A stretch of DNA of 64,000 bases from Pandoraea pneumonica (GTDB taxonomy: Bacteria; Pseudomonadota; Gammaproteobacteria; Burkholderiales; Burkholderiaceae). Location: NCBI RefSeq assembly GCF_902459645.1, contig NZ_CABPSK010000001.1:1860001-1924000 (forward strand). The letters run 5' to 3'. Below the pieces are notes generated by a model. It was not told the origin of the DNA. It was given only the letters and a program-made list of their open reading frames with translations, and made no database searches. Numbering within the stretch: the stretch's first letter is position 1; the number at the start of each line of letters is the position of its first letter. The position numbers and the translations under genes are program-made. Shown here in pieces: positions 53,497 through 62,342 of the stretch.

Positions 53497-53898
53497 TTGA
53501 AACATTGCGCAAGTGGTTCCTTCGATGTCCAACTCGCCCCACAGCAGCTTAGCGGCGTGGCCGAAAAAACCGGACTTGGACGAATGTCCCTCGATAAAAC
53601 ATTTCGGGGCGATCTCGTCGCGACGAGTCAGGGCGAGATGCTGGCGTTTCGCAGCAGCGTTCAGGGGTCTGCTGGCTACGTGGCGATGGAAACCGTGCAT
53701 GGCACGTTGCATGGGCGTAGCGGCAGCTTCGTGTTGCAACACAGTTCGACGATGACGCGAGGCGTGCCTGCGCAGTCGATTACTGTGGTTCCCGATTCCG
53801 GCACCGACGCGTTGTCGGGCCTGACCGGGAGTTTGGTGATTACCATCGCCGACGGCAAACACACTTACGTGTTCGACTACGCGCTGCCGGAAGGCTAA
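53497..53898 (+). CDS. DUF3224 domain-containing protein
   Basis: A 133-residue beta-rich protein of the DUF3224 family (allene oxide cyclase-like barrel): GLGRMSLDKTFRGDLVATSQGEMLAF and GYVAMETVHGTLHGRSGSFVLQH (cited in part: LDKTFRGDL, AMETVHGTLHGRSGSF) are diagnostic. The start is TTG 53497, seven bases after AGGAG (53485-53490). Upstream in-frame ATGs are absent. Function not known. Confidence 0.85.
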   Translation: MKHCASGSFDVQLAPQQLSGVAEKTGLGRMSLDKTFRGDLVATSQGEMLAFRSSVQGSAGYVAMETVHGTLHGRSGSFVLQHSSTMTRGVPAQSITVVPDSGTDALSGLTGSLVITIADGKHTYVFDYALPEG

Positions 53899-53948
53899 CG
53901 TTCACGGCGTCATCCCGCCATTTATCGACTACTGAAAAAAGGACAACG

Positions 53949-54302
53949 ATGGGCATTCGAGGCAAAGACAGACAGATCGACAACATTGAATTCAACGTTG
54001 GCGACATTGAACGAAGCAAACGTTTCTACGGCAGCGTTTTCGGATGGACATTTACCGACTACGGCCCGGCTTACACCGAATTCACCGATGGTCGCCTCAC
54101 CGGTGGTTTCACGACGGGCGAAGCGGTCCGCCCGGGTGGCCCGCTGGTCATTCTTTACGCCGACGACCTCGCGCAGACACAGCAGCGCGTTGAAGCCGCA
54201 GGCGCCACGATCAGCCGCGCGGTATTCGAGTTTCCGGGCGGCCGACGTTTTCATTTCCTCGACCCCGACGGCTACGAGCTGGCGGTGTGGACGGCGGCGT
54301 AA
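53949..54302 (+). CDS. VOC family protein (glyoxalase/bleomycin resistance fold)
   Basis: A 117-residue protein with a VOC fold: IEFNVGDIERSKRFYGSVFGW (in part: NVGDIERSKRFYGSVFGW), then HFLDPDGYELAVW near the C-terminus. It follows the DUF3224 gene at 50 bp on the same strand, so they are probably co-transcribed. The substrate is unknown; many small VOC proteins have none assigned. Confidence 0.86.
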   Translation: MGIRGKDRQIDNIEFNVGDIERSKRFYGSVFGWTFTDYGPAYTEFTDGRLTGGFTTGEAVRPGGPLVILYADDLAQTQQRVEAAGATISRAVFEFPGGRRFHFLDPDGYELAVWTAA

Positions 54303-54304
54303 GC

Positions 54305-54823
54305 CTAGTCGAGACGTTGCCACACGGAAATCGGCACGTCGCCGTTCGGGCGGGGTGTGACGCGGTAGCTCAGTTCGCGGCCTTTTAGCGCGTAACTTCG
54401 CATCTGCTGTTCACCCTCCCAATTCGGAAACGAAGCGTTTTGAATATGGAAGGTCAGCGTGCCTGCGGCCGGGTCGATGCTCAGCGTGCCGAAGTGCGTG
54501 CTGGAGCCCATAACGGCAGATTTGTATTCGTCGGGCGTCGCGGCGCTTTTATCGCCCGACGCAAATTTGGCGCGCTCCGACTTGAAAATTTGTAGCGAGT
54601 AGTGCCCTTCGGCGTCGATGAACAGCACGCCCTTCGGCGCGGCGCCATAGTCGCGGGTACGAGTGCCGTCGGGGTGCTGCACGTCGGCGGCGACCAACGT
54701 CCAAGTCCCGGCCAGCGAGCGCCCTGCTGCGGCAACATCCGCCGGCACCGCATGCGACGTCACCGCGCAGGCGGCAAAGATAGTCCCCAATATCCCGTGT
54801 TTAAAAATCGTCTGCCCATTCAT
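54305..54823 (-). CDS. lipocalin-like domain exported protein
   Basis: A 172-residue protein. The signal peptide ends SHAVPADVA (about 31). The lipocalin-5-like domain begins LAGTWTLVAADVQHPDGTRT (in part: LAGTWTLVAADV) and ends SYRVTPRPNGDVPISVWQRL (in part: ISVWQRL), with GKGVLFID-like strands between. It convergently abuts the VOC gene (2 bp). ATG 54823 chosen; 54841 possible. Confidence 0.8.
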   Translation of the reverse strand: MNGQTIFKHGILGTIFAACAVTSHAVPADVAAAGRSLAGTWTLVAADVQHPDGTRTRDYGAAPKGVLFIDAEGHYSLQIFKSERAKFASGDKSAATPDEYKSAVMGSSTHFGTLSIDPAAGTLTFHIQNASFPNWEGEQQMRSYALKGRELSYRVTPRPNGDVPISVWQRLD

Positions 54824-54960
54824 ACCGTGCTCGCCTCGCAAAAGCGGTTAGTGGATCGAGAATTCGTGCGAATCGCGATGACCCGCTGACATCGATACTA
54901 AAGATATGAATGTTCAGTGGATGCGATAATTCGCCATCGACACTTCAGAATTACTGAATC

Positions 54961-55836
54961 ATGTCTATCCCCAATCTCGATATGGATGCGTTGCGCACGC
55001 TGTTTATCGCGCGGCAACTTGGCAGCTTGAACCGTGCGGCCGAGCGGATTGGCCGGTCGCAATCGGCCGTGAGTCAGCAGATGCGCAAGCTTGAGGAGCA
55101 GGTCGGCACGCCGTTGTTTCGTCGGCAGGGTCGTGGCGTGGCGCTGACGGAATCGGGTGAACTGATCCTCTCTTACGCGCATCGCATTCTGGATCTCAAC
55201 GACGAGGCGGTACACGCGGTACGGGGCGCGTCGGTGGAAGGGATGGTGCGTTTCGGTTTGCCGGGCGATTTCGCCGAGAGTTGGCTGCCTAAGGCGTTGG
55301 GACAGTTCAAGAAGACCCATCCCGGTGTGCGTGAGGAAGTGGCGGTAGAGCGAAACGGCGTGTTGCTGGAGCGGCTCGATCGCGGCGAACTCGACCTTGT
55401 GCTGGCGATGGGTTACGAAACCCGCGCAGACGCCGAACCACTCGCGACGCTCCCGATGACATGGATCGGCCCAGCGGATACCGAAGTTGTCCTGCGCTCC
55501 GGTGCGCCATTGGACTTAGCGCTCTACCATCCGCCCTGCTTCTTCCGCCGCGCAGGCATCGAGGCCCTCGATAACGCCAACATTTCGTGGCGGCTAGCCT
55601 ATACGACCGCCAGCCTCCAGAGTCTTTGGTCAGGCGTTGCGGCGGGTTTGGGAATCACGTTGCGAACGGCAGCGGGCCTTCCATCGACACTCCGACGACT
55701 AGGCAAAGCCGAAGGCCTCCCGTCTCTGCCATCCGTCGAACTCTGCCTGCACGGCGCCCCTCCCGAGATGCCACCGGCGTTGGCTAATCTGAAGCGCAGC
55801 ATCGTTGAAAACGCGACGCTGAATCTCCGTGCTTAA
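54961..55836 (+). CDS. LysR family transcriptional regulator
   Basis: A 291-residue regulator with the N-terminal winged helix (SLNRAAERIGRSQSAVSQQM, about 20-39), followed by the two-lobed effector domain. The start MSIPNLDMDALRTLF fits the family. It is divergent from the lipocalin-like gene across 137 bp, so that gene is a candidate target. The IS element lies 65 bp after its stop. Confidence 0.9.
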   Translation: MSIPNLDMDALRTLFIARQLGSLNRAAERIGRSQSAVSQQMRKLEEQVGTPLFRRQGRGVALTESGELILSYAHRILDLNDEAVHAVRGASVEGMVRFGLPGDFAESWLPKALGQFKKTHPGVREEVAVERNGVLLERLDRGELDLVLAMGYETRADAEPLATLPMTWIGPADTEVVLRSGAPLDLALYHPPCFFRRAGIEALDNANISWRLAYTTASLQSLWSGVAAGLGITLRTAAGLPSTLRRLGKAEGLPSLPSVELCLHGAPPEMPPALANLKRSIVENATLNLRA

Positions 55837-55898
55837 GTGTGCCTCAATCGATTTCCGAGAATGACCTAGCGGCAAATTATCGTGACCCTACACCCGAA

Positions 55899-56766
55899 TT
55901 AGTACCGATCAGAAGTAGAAATTTCCGGCTTCGGGGTTCCGTCCGTCGGGGCGCGCTGCCGCGCCCGACGGGCGAATTCGGCGGGGGTCTCCCACTGTAA
56001 TGCGGAGTGGGGACGGCTCTCGTTATAGTACTGTCGCCAAGCGGCGATTTTGCCTCGGGCGTCGTCCAGCGACAAGAACCAATGCTCGTTCAGGCATTCC
56101 TGTCGGAAGCGCCCGTTGAAGCTCTCGACCTTGGCGTTGTCGGTGGGTGTTCCCGGTCGACTGAAATCGAGCTCGACGCCGTGTTCATAAGCCCACCGGT
56201 CCATCGACTTCGAGATATATTCGCTGCCGTTATCGACTTTGATTGTCTGCGGCACACCGCGCTCGGCCACAATCATCGTCAGGACTCGCACGACGTCCTC
56301 CCCCTTCAAGCTCTGCCCGACATCGATGGCCAAGCTCTCCCGCGTGTAGTTGTCGACCACTGTCTGAGCACGTAGCGTCATGCGTCAGAGACGAAGTCCA
56401 TGCTCCATATCTCATTGATGGCCGTGACGACGCTCTTGGGTTGGCGCAACCGCGCTGATTTGTTTCTCTTCGGCCGCTTATGCCGCGGCGATAAGCCCTC
56501 GGCCCGATAGAGCCGATAGACCCGTTTGTGGTTGTCCTGCGAGCCTTCGCGCTGCAACATCACACGAACACGGCGATAGCCGTAATGCACGCGAGTCGCG
56601 GCAATCTCTTTGATTCGCGCAAGCAATGCCGACGAGTCCCGAGCCACCGATTGGTATCCGTACAGTGACCTCGACATGCGAAATAACGCGCACACTTTGG
56701 TCAGGCTTGCCCGATACCGATCACGCAACTCGTCGATCAGTGCCCGTTTGCGAGAAGGCTTCAGAG
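55899..56766 (-). pseudogene. IS3 orfB transposase, frameshifted
   Basis: The integrase core with a DDE pattern is split. The first part ends IWSMDFVSDA then TGA at about 56378; the second part resumes in another frame from TLRAQTVVDNYTRE. A few residues that normally lie between them are missing, so a short deletion of a non-multiple of three is the simplest cause. Later motifs (KVDNGSEYIS, PGTPTDNAKVESFNGR) are intact. The stop falls exactly at the IS edge (55899-55901). Confidence 0.85.
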
Positions 56767-57092
56767 CTTTTTTGACAGGACATCCTGCAACATCGCCTTG
56801 TCCAGGCTCAAATCGGCAACCAAGCGCTTGAGCTTCATGTTCTCCTCTTCCAACTGGCGCATTCTGCGAAGCTCGGACGGCCCTACGCCACCGTACTTCT
56901 TCTTCCAGTTGTAGAAGGTCGCCTCGCTGATTCCCAGCTTATGGCACACCTCTTCGACCTTCGTACCCAGCTCCGCTTGCTTCAAAGCAAACGCGATCTG
57001 TGCTTCCGTGAACTTGCTCGTCTTCCTTCATGGCATGTCTTCCGTTTCAAACTCTCAAAATCATGCCGGATTTTCTATTTTTCATCGGTACT
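55901..57092 (-). mobile_element. degenerate IS3-family insertion sequence
   Basis: About 1192 bp, orfA-orfB on the minus strand. Terminal inverted repeats: AGTACCGATCAGAAGTAG... at 55901-55929 and its near reverse complement at 57065-57092 (AGTACCGATGAAAAATAG... on the minus strand). No target duplication is visible next to the ends (flanks aatt and gttt differ). Both frames are damaged, so it cannot move on its own. Confidence 0.88.
56761..57031 (-). pseudogene. IS3 orfA, 5' frameshifted
   Basis: The helix-turn-helix protein is readable from a TTG at 56985: KQAELGTKVEEVCHKLGIS ... DVLSKKL. The natural ATG (57031) is followed by AAGGAAGACG and is out of frame with the rest by one base: removing one base gives ATG AGG AAG ACG AGC AAG TTC. 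A slippery A6G heptamer (minus-strand AAAAAAG, 56767-56773) remains at the end, as in active IS3 elements where it makes OrfAB. Confidence 0.8.
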
Positions 57093-58283
57093 GTTTTCTG
57101 GGATAGGGTCGCTATTGAGGACATCCATCAACGTCTGCAACGAAGTTGTCCAGTCCAGCCGCTCCTGCTCTAGGCGAATGCGCACGCCCCACGTACCGAC
57201 CTTCAGATTGTCGTAGACCGACGTCTCCTCCGCAGTTAGTCCTTCAAAAAAAACGTTGGAACACGGCACGGGCTCCTGCACCCAGAGCAACTGATGCGCA
57301 AGAAGCGTTGCTTCGTCCATAAGCACCGACTGGATCTGCGGAACAGTCCTGCGCGCGCGGTCCAGGATTGCAAATCCGTGGGTGTCAATATCGCCCCAGT
57401 ACAGCACCTCAGCTCTCCGCAACCACGGCAGTGCCCCTAGAGCGCTCACCGCATTCCCGAGTCCCATAACGAGCACGGTGTTCTCGAGATCAGGAAGCGC
57501 TAGCCCTGTTTCGAGGTTTTCGACAATCACCACAGTCACAGGAGAAATTGGCAATCTCCCGAGCTCCCCTACCGGTGCTTCAATGTCACCCAAGCCGCCG
57601 ACTAGGCTGCGCAACGTAGGACAGAGCAATCGGATGCGTACTCGATGAGCGGGCTTCTTGAGACCAACCAACGTATGGAAGTCGCCACCCTCATCCCCTG
57701 TACCCCATATCACCCGAAGAAGACCGGCAACTAAGCCGGTCCGCTTCTCCAACCACTTTGTATCTAGACCTTCCACTGGAAGTTGTCGTAGATACAAGTT
57801 CGACGCCGGATTAGCGTTCAACCACTCGAGCAGGGTCACCAAGCGGTCAAAGTCCTCAGCAGAATAGTCCGCGAGCACGTTGAACCGAGAGGCCAATGCA
57901 TTGCCCTGAACAAGTACCGGCCACCGGCTCGACATCCGCTGGTATCGCTCGCTGGCAATCTCCCAGCGCCTGGACTGACCAACCGCAGCGGCCACTACTT
58001 CAGCGCTTTCAAAGCTCAGTCTGCTGGGTAGCCGATGCCTGCCGAACCTCGAAAACTGCCGCTCTTCGAACAGAACATCTCCAGGGCCAGTCCGTGACTG
58101 CCAAGCGTCCGCCCAAGCCCTGACCGCCGAAGCATCCTCCGCGATGTCCTTGTCGGTCGGAACTCCCAGCGCCACAACCAGCGGCCACGTTCCTTCGCCG
58201 GACAGCCAGTTCTGATGCTGGTTGTTGAAGCGACGAACCAAGAAATCGCGCAGGGCCTCAGGAGACAGTAGCTTCTTCGACAT
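57075..58283 (-). CDS. jetD: Wadjet subunit JetD (DUF3322/DUF2220, TOPRIM-like nuclease)
   Basis: A 402-residue protein, the nuclease of the SMC-like plasmid-defence complex. The N-terminal DUF3322 domain is about 1-180 and the TOPRIM-like DUF2220 domain about 225-370: VVIVENLETG with Glu255, and LYWGDIDTHGFAIL with Asp298 and Asp300. It overlaps jetC by 26 bp. The last residues (after Asn397: STDEK) and the stop codon are encoded by the IS inverted repeat, so the native tail was replaced. The catalytic domain is still whole. Confidence 0.92.
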   Translation of the reverse strand: MSKKLLSPEALRDFLVRRFNNQHQNWLSGEGTWPLVVALGVPTDKDIAEDASAVRAWADAWQSRTGPGDVLFEERQFSRFGRHRLPSRLSFESAEVVAAAVGQSRRWEIASERYQRMSSRWPVLVQGNALASRFNVLADYSAEDFDRLVTLLEWLNANPASNLYLRQLPVEGLDTKWLEKRTGLVAGLLRVIWGTGDEGGDFHTLVGLKKPAHRVRIRLLCPTLRSLVGGLGDIEAPVGELGRLPISPVTVVIVENLETGLALPDLENTVLVMGLGNAVSALGALPWLRRAEVLYWGDIDTHGFAILDRARRTVPQIQSVLMDEATLLAHQLLWVQEPVPCSNVFFEGLTAEETSVYDNLKVGTWGVRIRLEQERLDWTTSLQTLMDVLNSDPIPENSTDEK

Positions 58284-61200
58284 TGCGCACGTCCTGGTTC
58301 AGTTTCAGTCGATGATACTCACTGTCGTATTCGATGGGGATGACCGCAGACTTCTTGCGGTCCTTGATGTGCACAAAACATGCACCACCGATGAACGGCT
58401 CCAGCGTCATCACGGACTTCAACGGCGTCGCCACAATCATCTGGAATCCGAATGTCTTGAAGATGTTCATGGCCATGGCCGTGAACTCCGCATCAGCCTT
58501 GTCAAAAGCCTCATCTAACACAACGGTAGAGTAGCTGGGGAGTGCCCTGTCCTGGCCGCCAAGCTGGTACCGAAGCGCTGCCGCCAAACAGGTCGCAGCT
58601 AGTTTCTGGCGTTGGCCACCAGACTTACCCGCACCACTGCGGTAGACCTCGACCTCCAGGTCGTCCTCGTCTAGCTCCCGGGCGACAAACTCCACGTGCT
58701 GCCGCACGTCGAGCACGAAATTTCGCCAGTTCTTGTCTACGGTTTCTTGGCTCGCAAGACGTTTCACAAGGGCAGCCAACGCCTTAAAGCGCTCCTCGGC
58801 CAACTCGCGGTCGTTGGAGAACGAGTGGCTGAGCGATTCCTTGAGGCTCACGCGGAACAGGCGCACATCCTCAATGGCCTTATCGGTCGTGTCGATGACG
58901 AGGTGCGTTCCCGGATTGAACGGCGCCGTCCGTAGGCTTTCATTAACGAGCTCCATGCGCGCCCGAATGGCCGAGCGCTCCTCATCCAGCTTAGTAGAGA
59001 GCAGCGTGAGATTTTGGTCACTCTGCTCCCGTAGAAGGCTGAAGAATCGGTCCTCGAACGCAGGCAGATTGTCGTCCTCCAGACGCTGGAGCTTCGCCAG
59101 ATAGTCGTCGGCGCTTTCGAGCGTAGCATCAAGACCACCAGCAAGCGCAGGCCACAAACGGTTGAAATCCGCAAAACGCTGCACGATGGAATTTCGAAGG
59201 TCCGACAACCTACTTTCCAGTGCCCGCAACTCCGAGTTCAGGCCGCGCTCAACCAGTGTGGTCACATGGTCAAGGCTTTCTAAGGTAACGACCTTCTCCG
59301 TGGCTTTATACCTAGCAGAAATCTGCTCGGCAAATGCAGGCGGACGGTCCGAGGTCGGCCACAGACGGGCGAGCTCAGCCAGCGTCCCATTCAATCGATT
59401 AATTTCAACTGCTATCGAGCGACCCTTCCCTTCTTCATCGTTCTTTTTATCAACAGCATGGGAATGCGCTTGCTCTTGCTTAGCAATGCTGTCGTTCAAC
59501 GCCGCAAGGTCCGGGCGAGCGTCTCGCTCAGCTTTCAACCGGATGGTCAGGTCGTCAATTCTCGTCAGCAGCGACCCGACATCCACATCGTTCCAAGTCA
59601 GGTTCGACAGGTTTTGGCAGTGCAGCATCTGTTCCTGTTGGGCATCCTCTTCTTTTCCAATCTTGCGAACAGTCTCTTCCAGCTCGCTGATGCGACCACC
59701 GAGTTCCGCTGCCTGCTGCTTGAACAGCGCCAGTTTTTCTTTGTTATCGAACCCCAGGACCCACTGATTGCGGTCGTTGACTGAGTGGCGGTCATTTTTC
59801 TCATGCCGCATGGTGCTGTGCTTGACTTGCCCCTCGCGGGTGACCGCTCGCGAAGCATTGCGGAACGCCTGCAGGGTGTCAGCGCACTCGAAGTCGAAGG
59901 AGTGCTTGAGCTCCTCCCGAACCCAGTCCCCGAAACTACCTGATCCCAGGTTGAGCTTGCGCACCAAGGAATTGGGCCCGGGGGAGCGTCCCGAGGTCTG
60001 GGGGATGGTCCGGAAGTACACCAACCTCTCACCGATGTTTCGCTCGTTCAGGTATGCCGACACTGCCGAGTAGTGTTTCTCGTCCACAAGGATGGAGCGA
60101 GCGAAGCCACCGAGGACACGCTCAATGGCGCCACGCCACGCCGCTTCCTCGGAACGCACCTCAACCAGTTCGCCAACGAACGGCAGCTTCTCCTCAGGAA
60201 TCGAGAGGTCCCGAGCCATGCGCTCCCGCAGGTCGACCAACCGTGCCGGCAAGTTCGATTTCTGACGCTCAAGCGCATTGACCTCAGCGACGACCTTCAG
60301 AAACCCCTCATTTGCCTTGCGCAGCTCTTCCTTTACACCGTCTTTCCGTTCTTCCACCTCGTTCTTCAACTCGCGGGCCTTCAACACCCGCTGCTTGGCG
60401 GCTTCGACTCGCTGGACAAACCACACCACAGAATCAGGAACGGCCCACCCCATGGCTCGGCATGCCGCTGCAGCGATGTCGCGTTTACCGATACGGATAG
60501 GTTTTTCAGCATCGGCTGCCTTGATGTCCTCTTCAAGTCGAACAAGGACATCGGCGCCCATATTGAGTTTCTGCCTCTGAAGGTCAGTCAGCTTCTCGAA
60601 CTCATTCTCGACAACGCCCGCAAGGCGCAACGACTCCTGCCTCGAAACCTCCCTGTCCACGTCCAGCTCGGCGATACGCTCATCGTGGAGAAGCTTTCGA
60701 CGGTATTCTCGATATTGGTCAATTGCGGTCTGTATCGCCTGCAAGCCATTACTCTCGAGCTTTACCCTGTCCAGCTCCGCGTGTTCGTCGCGCGCTGGGG
60801 CTAGCGTCTGAATCTGCCTGCGCGCCGCCACTACCTCTTGGTGCGCTTCGTTCAGCTCCCCGAACTCGTTGACCAGGCTTGCGGCAATGCCAAAGGTTTC
60901 GGGCTCATCCAACATGAAGTCCCGCAGGAAAGCATTGAGGTCACCCAGGTTCTTGGCAGACTGCGTCTTGTGCAGCAAGCGCAATGCGCGCTCGTTCTCG
61001 ATGCCCAGCAGCCGGCGGAAACGCTCCTGATAAGCACTGAACTCCGTGTGCACCTTTGCATCAGGTAAGTCGTGCTTGAAGCGGCGCGCATCAAATTCGT
61101 TCTTCGCAAAAAACTCCAGCTCCTGAACATCAAACTCCCGTTCAAGCGTCAGGTACACCCGCTTGGCATCGCCGGGCGCAGTCGAGTTCCCCTTCACCCA

Positions 61201-61614
61201 TAGAACTTGAGCGAGCACCACCACCCGCCCCAACTCATCACAATAGGTCTCCGCGATGGCAGACCAGGTCGTGCCGCTGCGCAGATACTGCGACACGTAT
61301 TCGCCCGCCTCGCCTGTCTGCTGCGCCCAAGCTCCGCGAAGGTAGGTCATGACGCTACGGTCCCTGCCATTGCGTTCCGCCTCACGCGCAGCAACGTTGA
61401 AGTCCACCCATTTCGGAGGCGTCAGAAGTGCGGCATGTGCATCCAAGACCGTCGACTTGCCAGAACCCGAGGGGCCGACGAAGAGATAGCCTTCTTTCGG
61501 GATGGGGAAGTCGAATACGTTCGAGAACGTCCCCCAGTTGAATGTCTGAATCCGCGCGAGACGGAATTGGTCGGGGCTGCCGCCCAGCAGTTCGGCTTGA
61601 CTGAACAGGTTCAC
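58258..61614 (-). CDS. jetC: Wadjet subunit JetC (SMC/MukB-like ATPase)
   Basis: A 1118-residue SMC-like protein. Walker A GPSGSGKST (about 47-55) in the N-terminal head, long coiled coils (about 270-430 and 640-880) with a central hinge region, the ABC signature KSGGQRQKLAATCLA and Walker B TVVLDEAFDKAD near the C-terminus. It forms the ATP-driven loop-extruding core that measures plasmid size. It overlaps jetB by 4 bp and jetD by 26 bp, giving strict stoichiometry. Confidence 0.95.
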   Translation of the reverse strand: MNLFSQAELLGGSPDQFRLARIQTFNWGTFSNVFDFPIPKEGYLFVGPSGSGKSTVLDAHAALLTPPKWVDFNVAAREAERNGRDRSVMTYLRGAWAQQTGEAGEYVSQYLRSGTTWSAIAETYCDELGRVVVLAQVLWVKGNSTAPGDAKRVYLTLEREFDVQELEFFAKNEFDARRFKHDLPDAKVHTEFSAYQERFRRLLGIENERALRLLHKTQSAKNLGDLNAFLRDFMLDEPETFGIAASLVNEFGELNEAHQEVVAARRQIQTLAPARDEHAELDRVKLESNGLQAIQTAIDQYREYRRKLLHDERIAELDVDREVSRQESLRLAGVVENEFEKLTDLQRQKLNMGADVLVRLEEDIKAADAEKPIRIGKRDIAAAACRAMGWAVPDSVVWFVQRVEAAKQRVLKARELKNEVEERKDGVKEELRKANEGFLKVVAEVNALERQKSNLPARLVDLRERMARDLSIPEEKLPFVGELVEVRSEEAAWRGAIERVLGGFARSILVDEKHYSAVSAYLNERNIGERLVYFRTIPQTSGRSPGPNSLVRKLNLGSGSFGDWVREELKHSFDFECADTLQAFRNASRAVTREGQVKHSTMRHEKNDRHSVNDRNQWVLGFDNKEKLALFKQQAAELGGRISELEETVRKIGKEEDAQQEQMLHCQNLSNLTWNDVDVGSLLTRIDDLTIRLKAERDARPDLAALNDSIAKQEQAHSHAVDKKNDEEGKGRSIAVEINRLNGTLAELARLWPTSDRPPAFAEQISARYKATEKVVTLESLDHVTTLVERGLNSELRALESRLSDLRNSIVQRFADFNRLWPALAGGLDATLESADDYLAKLQRLEDDNLPAFEDRFFSLLREQSDQNLTLLSTKLDEERSAIRARMELVNESLRTAPFNPGTHLVIDTTDKAIEDVRLFRVSLKESLSHSFSNDRELAEERFKALAALVKRLASQETVDKNWRNFVLDVRQHVEFVARELDEDDLEVEVYRSGAGKSGGQRQKLAATCLAAALRYQLGGQDRALPSYSTVVLDEAFDKADAEFTAMAMNIFKTFGFQMIVATPLKSVMTLEPFIGGACFVHIKDRKKSAVIPIEYDSEYHRLKLNQDVRNVEEATVS

Positions 61615-62342
61615 TGGGCGTCCTCCTCATCATCCGCCAGTAATGCATCGTCATCGCTACCTGGTTCCCCATTGGCACCGCCCCCTCCAGAGGCGGCAGC
61701 CAAACTGGCATACGTGCGCGTGAGATCTTGAATTTCCTCAGCGGAGAAAAGGAGTTTGAGTGTTGGCGAGACCTCGTAGCGCTCCCCTGAACCGCGAATT
61801 GACTGCAGCAGACTCAGCTTCTTCGCCTTGTCCACAGCATTGATGACCTGCCGTCCGAACTTGGCGTGGTCCGGGTTGTTCTCTTTCTCGAACACATCCA
61901 GATGTTCTTGCATTTCTTCGCGCGACACGACCGCACGTTCGCCCTGTGCATCGGCCTGCGTCAACCGCTGTCGCAGGAATAGCAGCAGTGCCGTTTCCAG
62001 GAATGTGAGCGAAGCCTTACGCAGCAAAATTGGGACATCCAAGTCATCGGAGACGACTTGTCGTGTGAAGGCGACCTTCTGCTCATGGTCGATGACGACT
62101 TCAAGAAAAAGGTCATGCATACGCGAGCGGATGGCTGCCTCGTCGCGCAGCAGAACCGGCCATAGCTTTGACTGACGCCGGGCATCCACCGAAGGCCCCA
62201 GAAGGAGTTGAACTAGGACCCGTCGGGTATCGATGGGTAGCGTCCCTGTATCTCCTTGGAAGGTTTCAACTTCGGCAACAGGGGAATCCGCCGCCATATC
62301 GTCAGCAAGAGACTCATCCATCGTGTCAGTCAACGAGTTCAA
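61611..62342 (-). CDS. jetB: Wadjet subunit JetB (DUF4194, MukE-like)
   Basis: A 243-residue MukE/kite-like protein of the DUF4194 family; it links the JetA kleisin to JetC. Core VLVQLLLGPSVDARRQSKLW and LETALLLFLRQRL (about 110-122) match the family; the C-terminus is acidic (DDDALLADDEEDAQ). It overlaps jetA by 17 bp and jetC by 4 bp. Confidence 0.93.
   Translation of the reverse strand: MNSLTDTMDESLADDMAADSPVAEVETFQGDTGTLPIDTRRVLVQLLLGPSVDARRQSKLWPVLLRDEAAIRSRMHDLFLEVVIDHEQKVAFTRQVVSDDLDVPILLRKASLTFLETALLLFLRQRLTQADAQGERAVVSREEMQEHLDVFEKENNPDHAKFGRQVINAVDKAKKLSLLQSIRGSGERYEVSPTLKLLFSAEEIQDLTRTYASLAAASGGGGANGEPGSDDDALLADDEEDAQ

Noticed and set aside
55893-57100. Target-site duplication of the IS3 element
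   Set aside because: The bases next to the two inverted repeats (aatt and gttt) do not match; I could not define a duplication.
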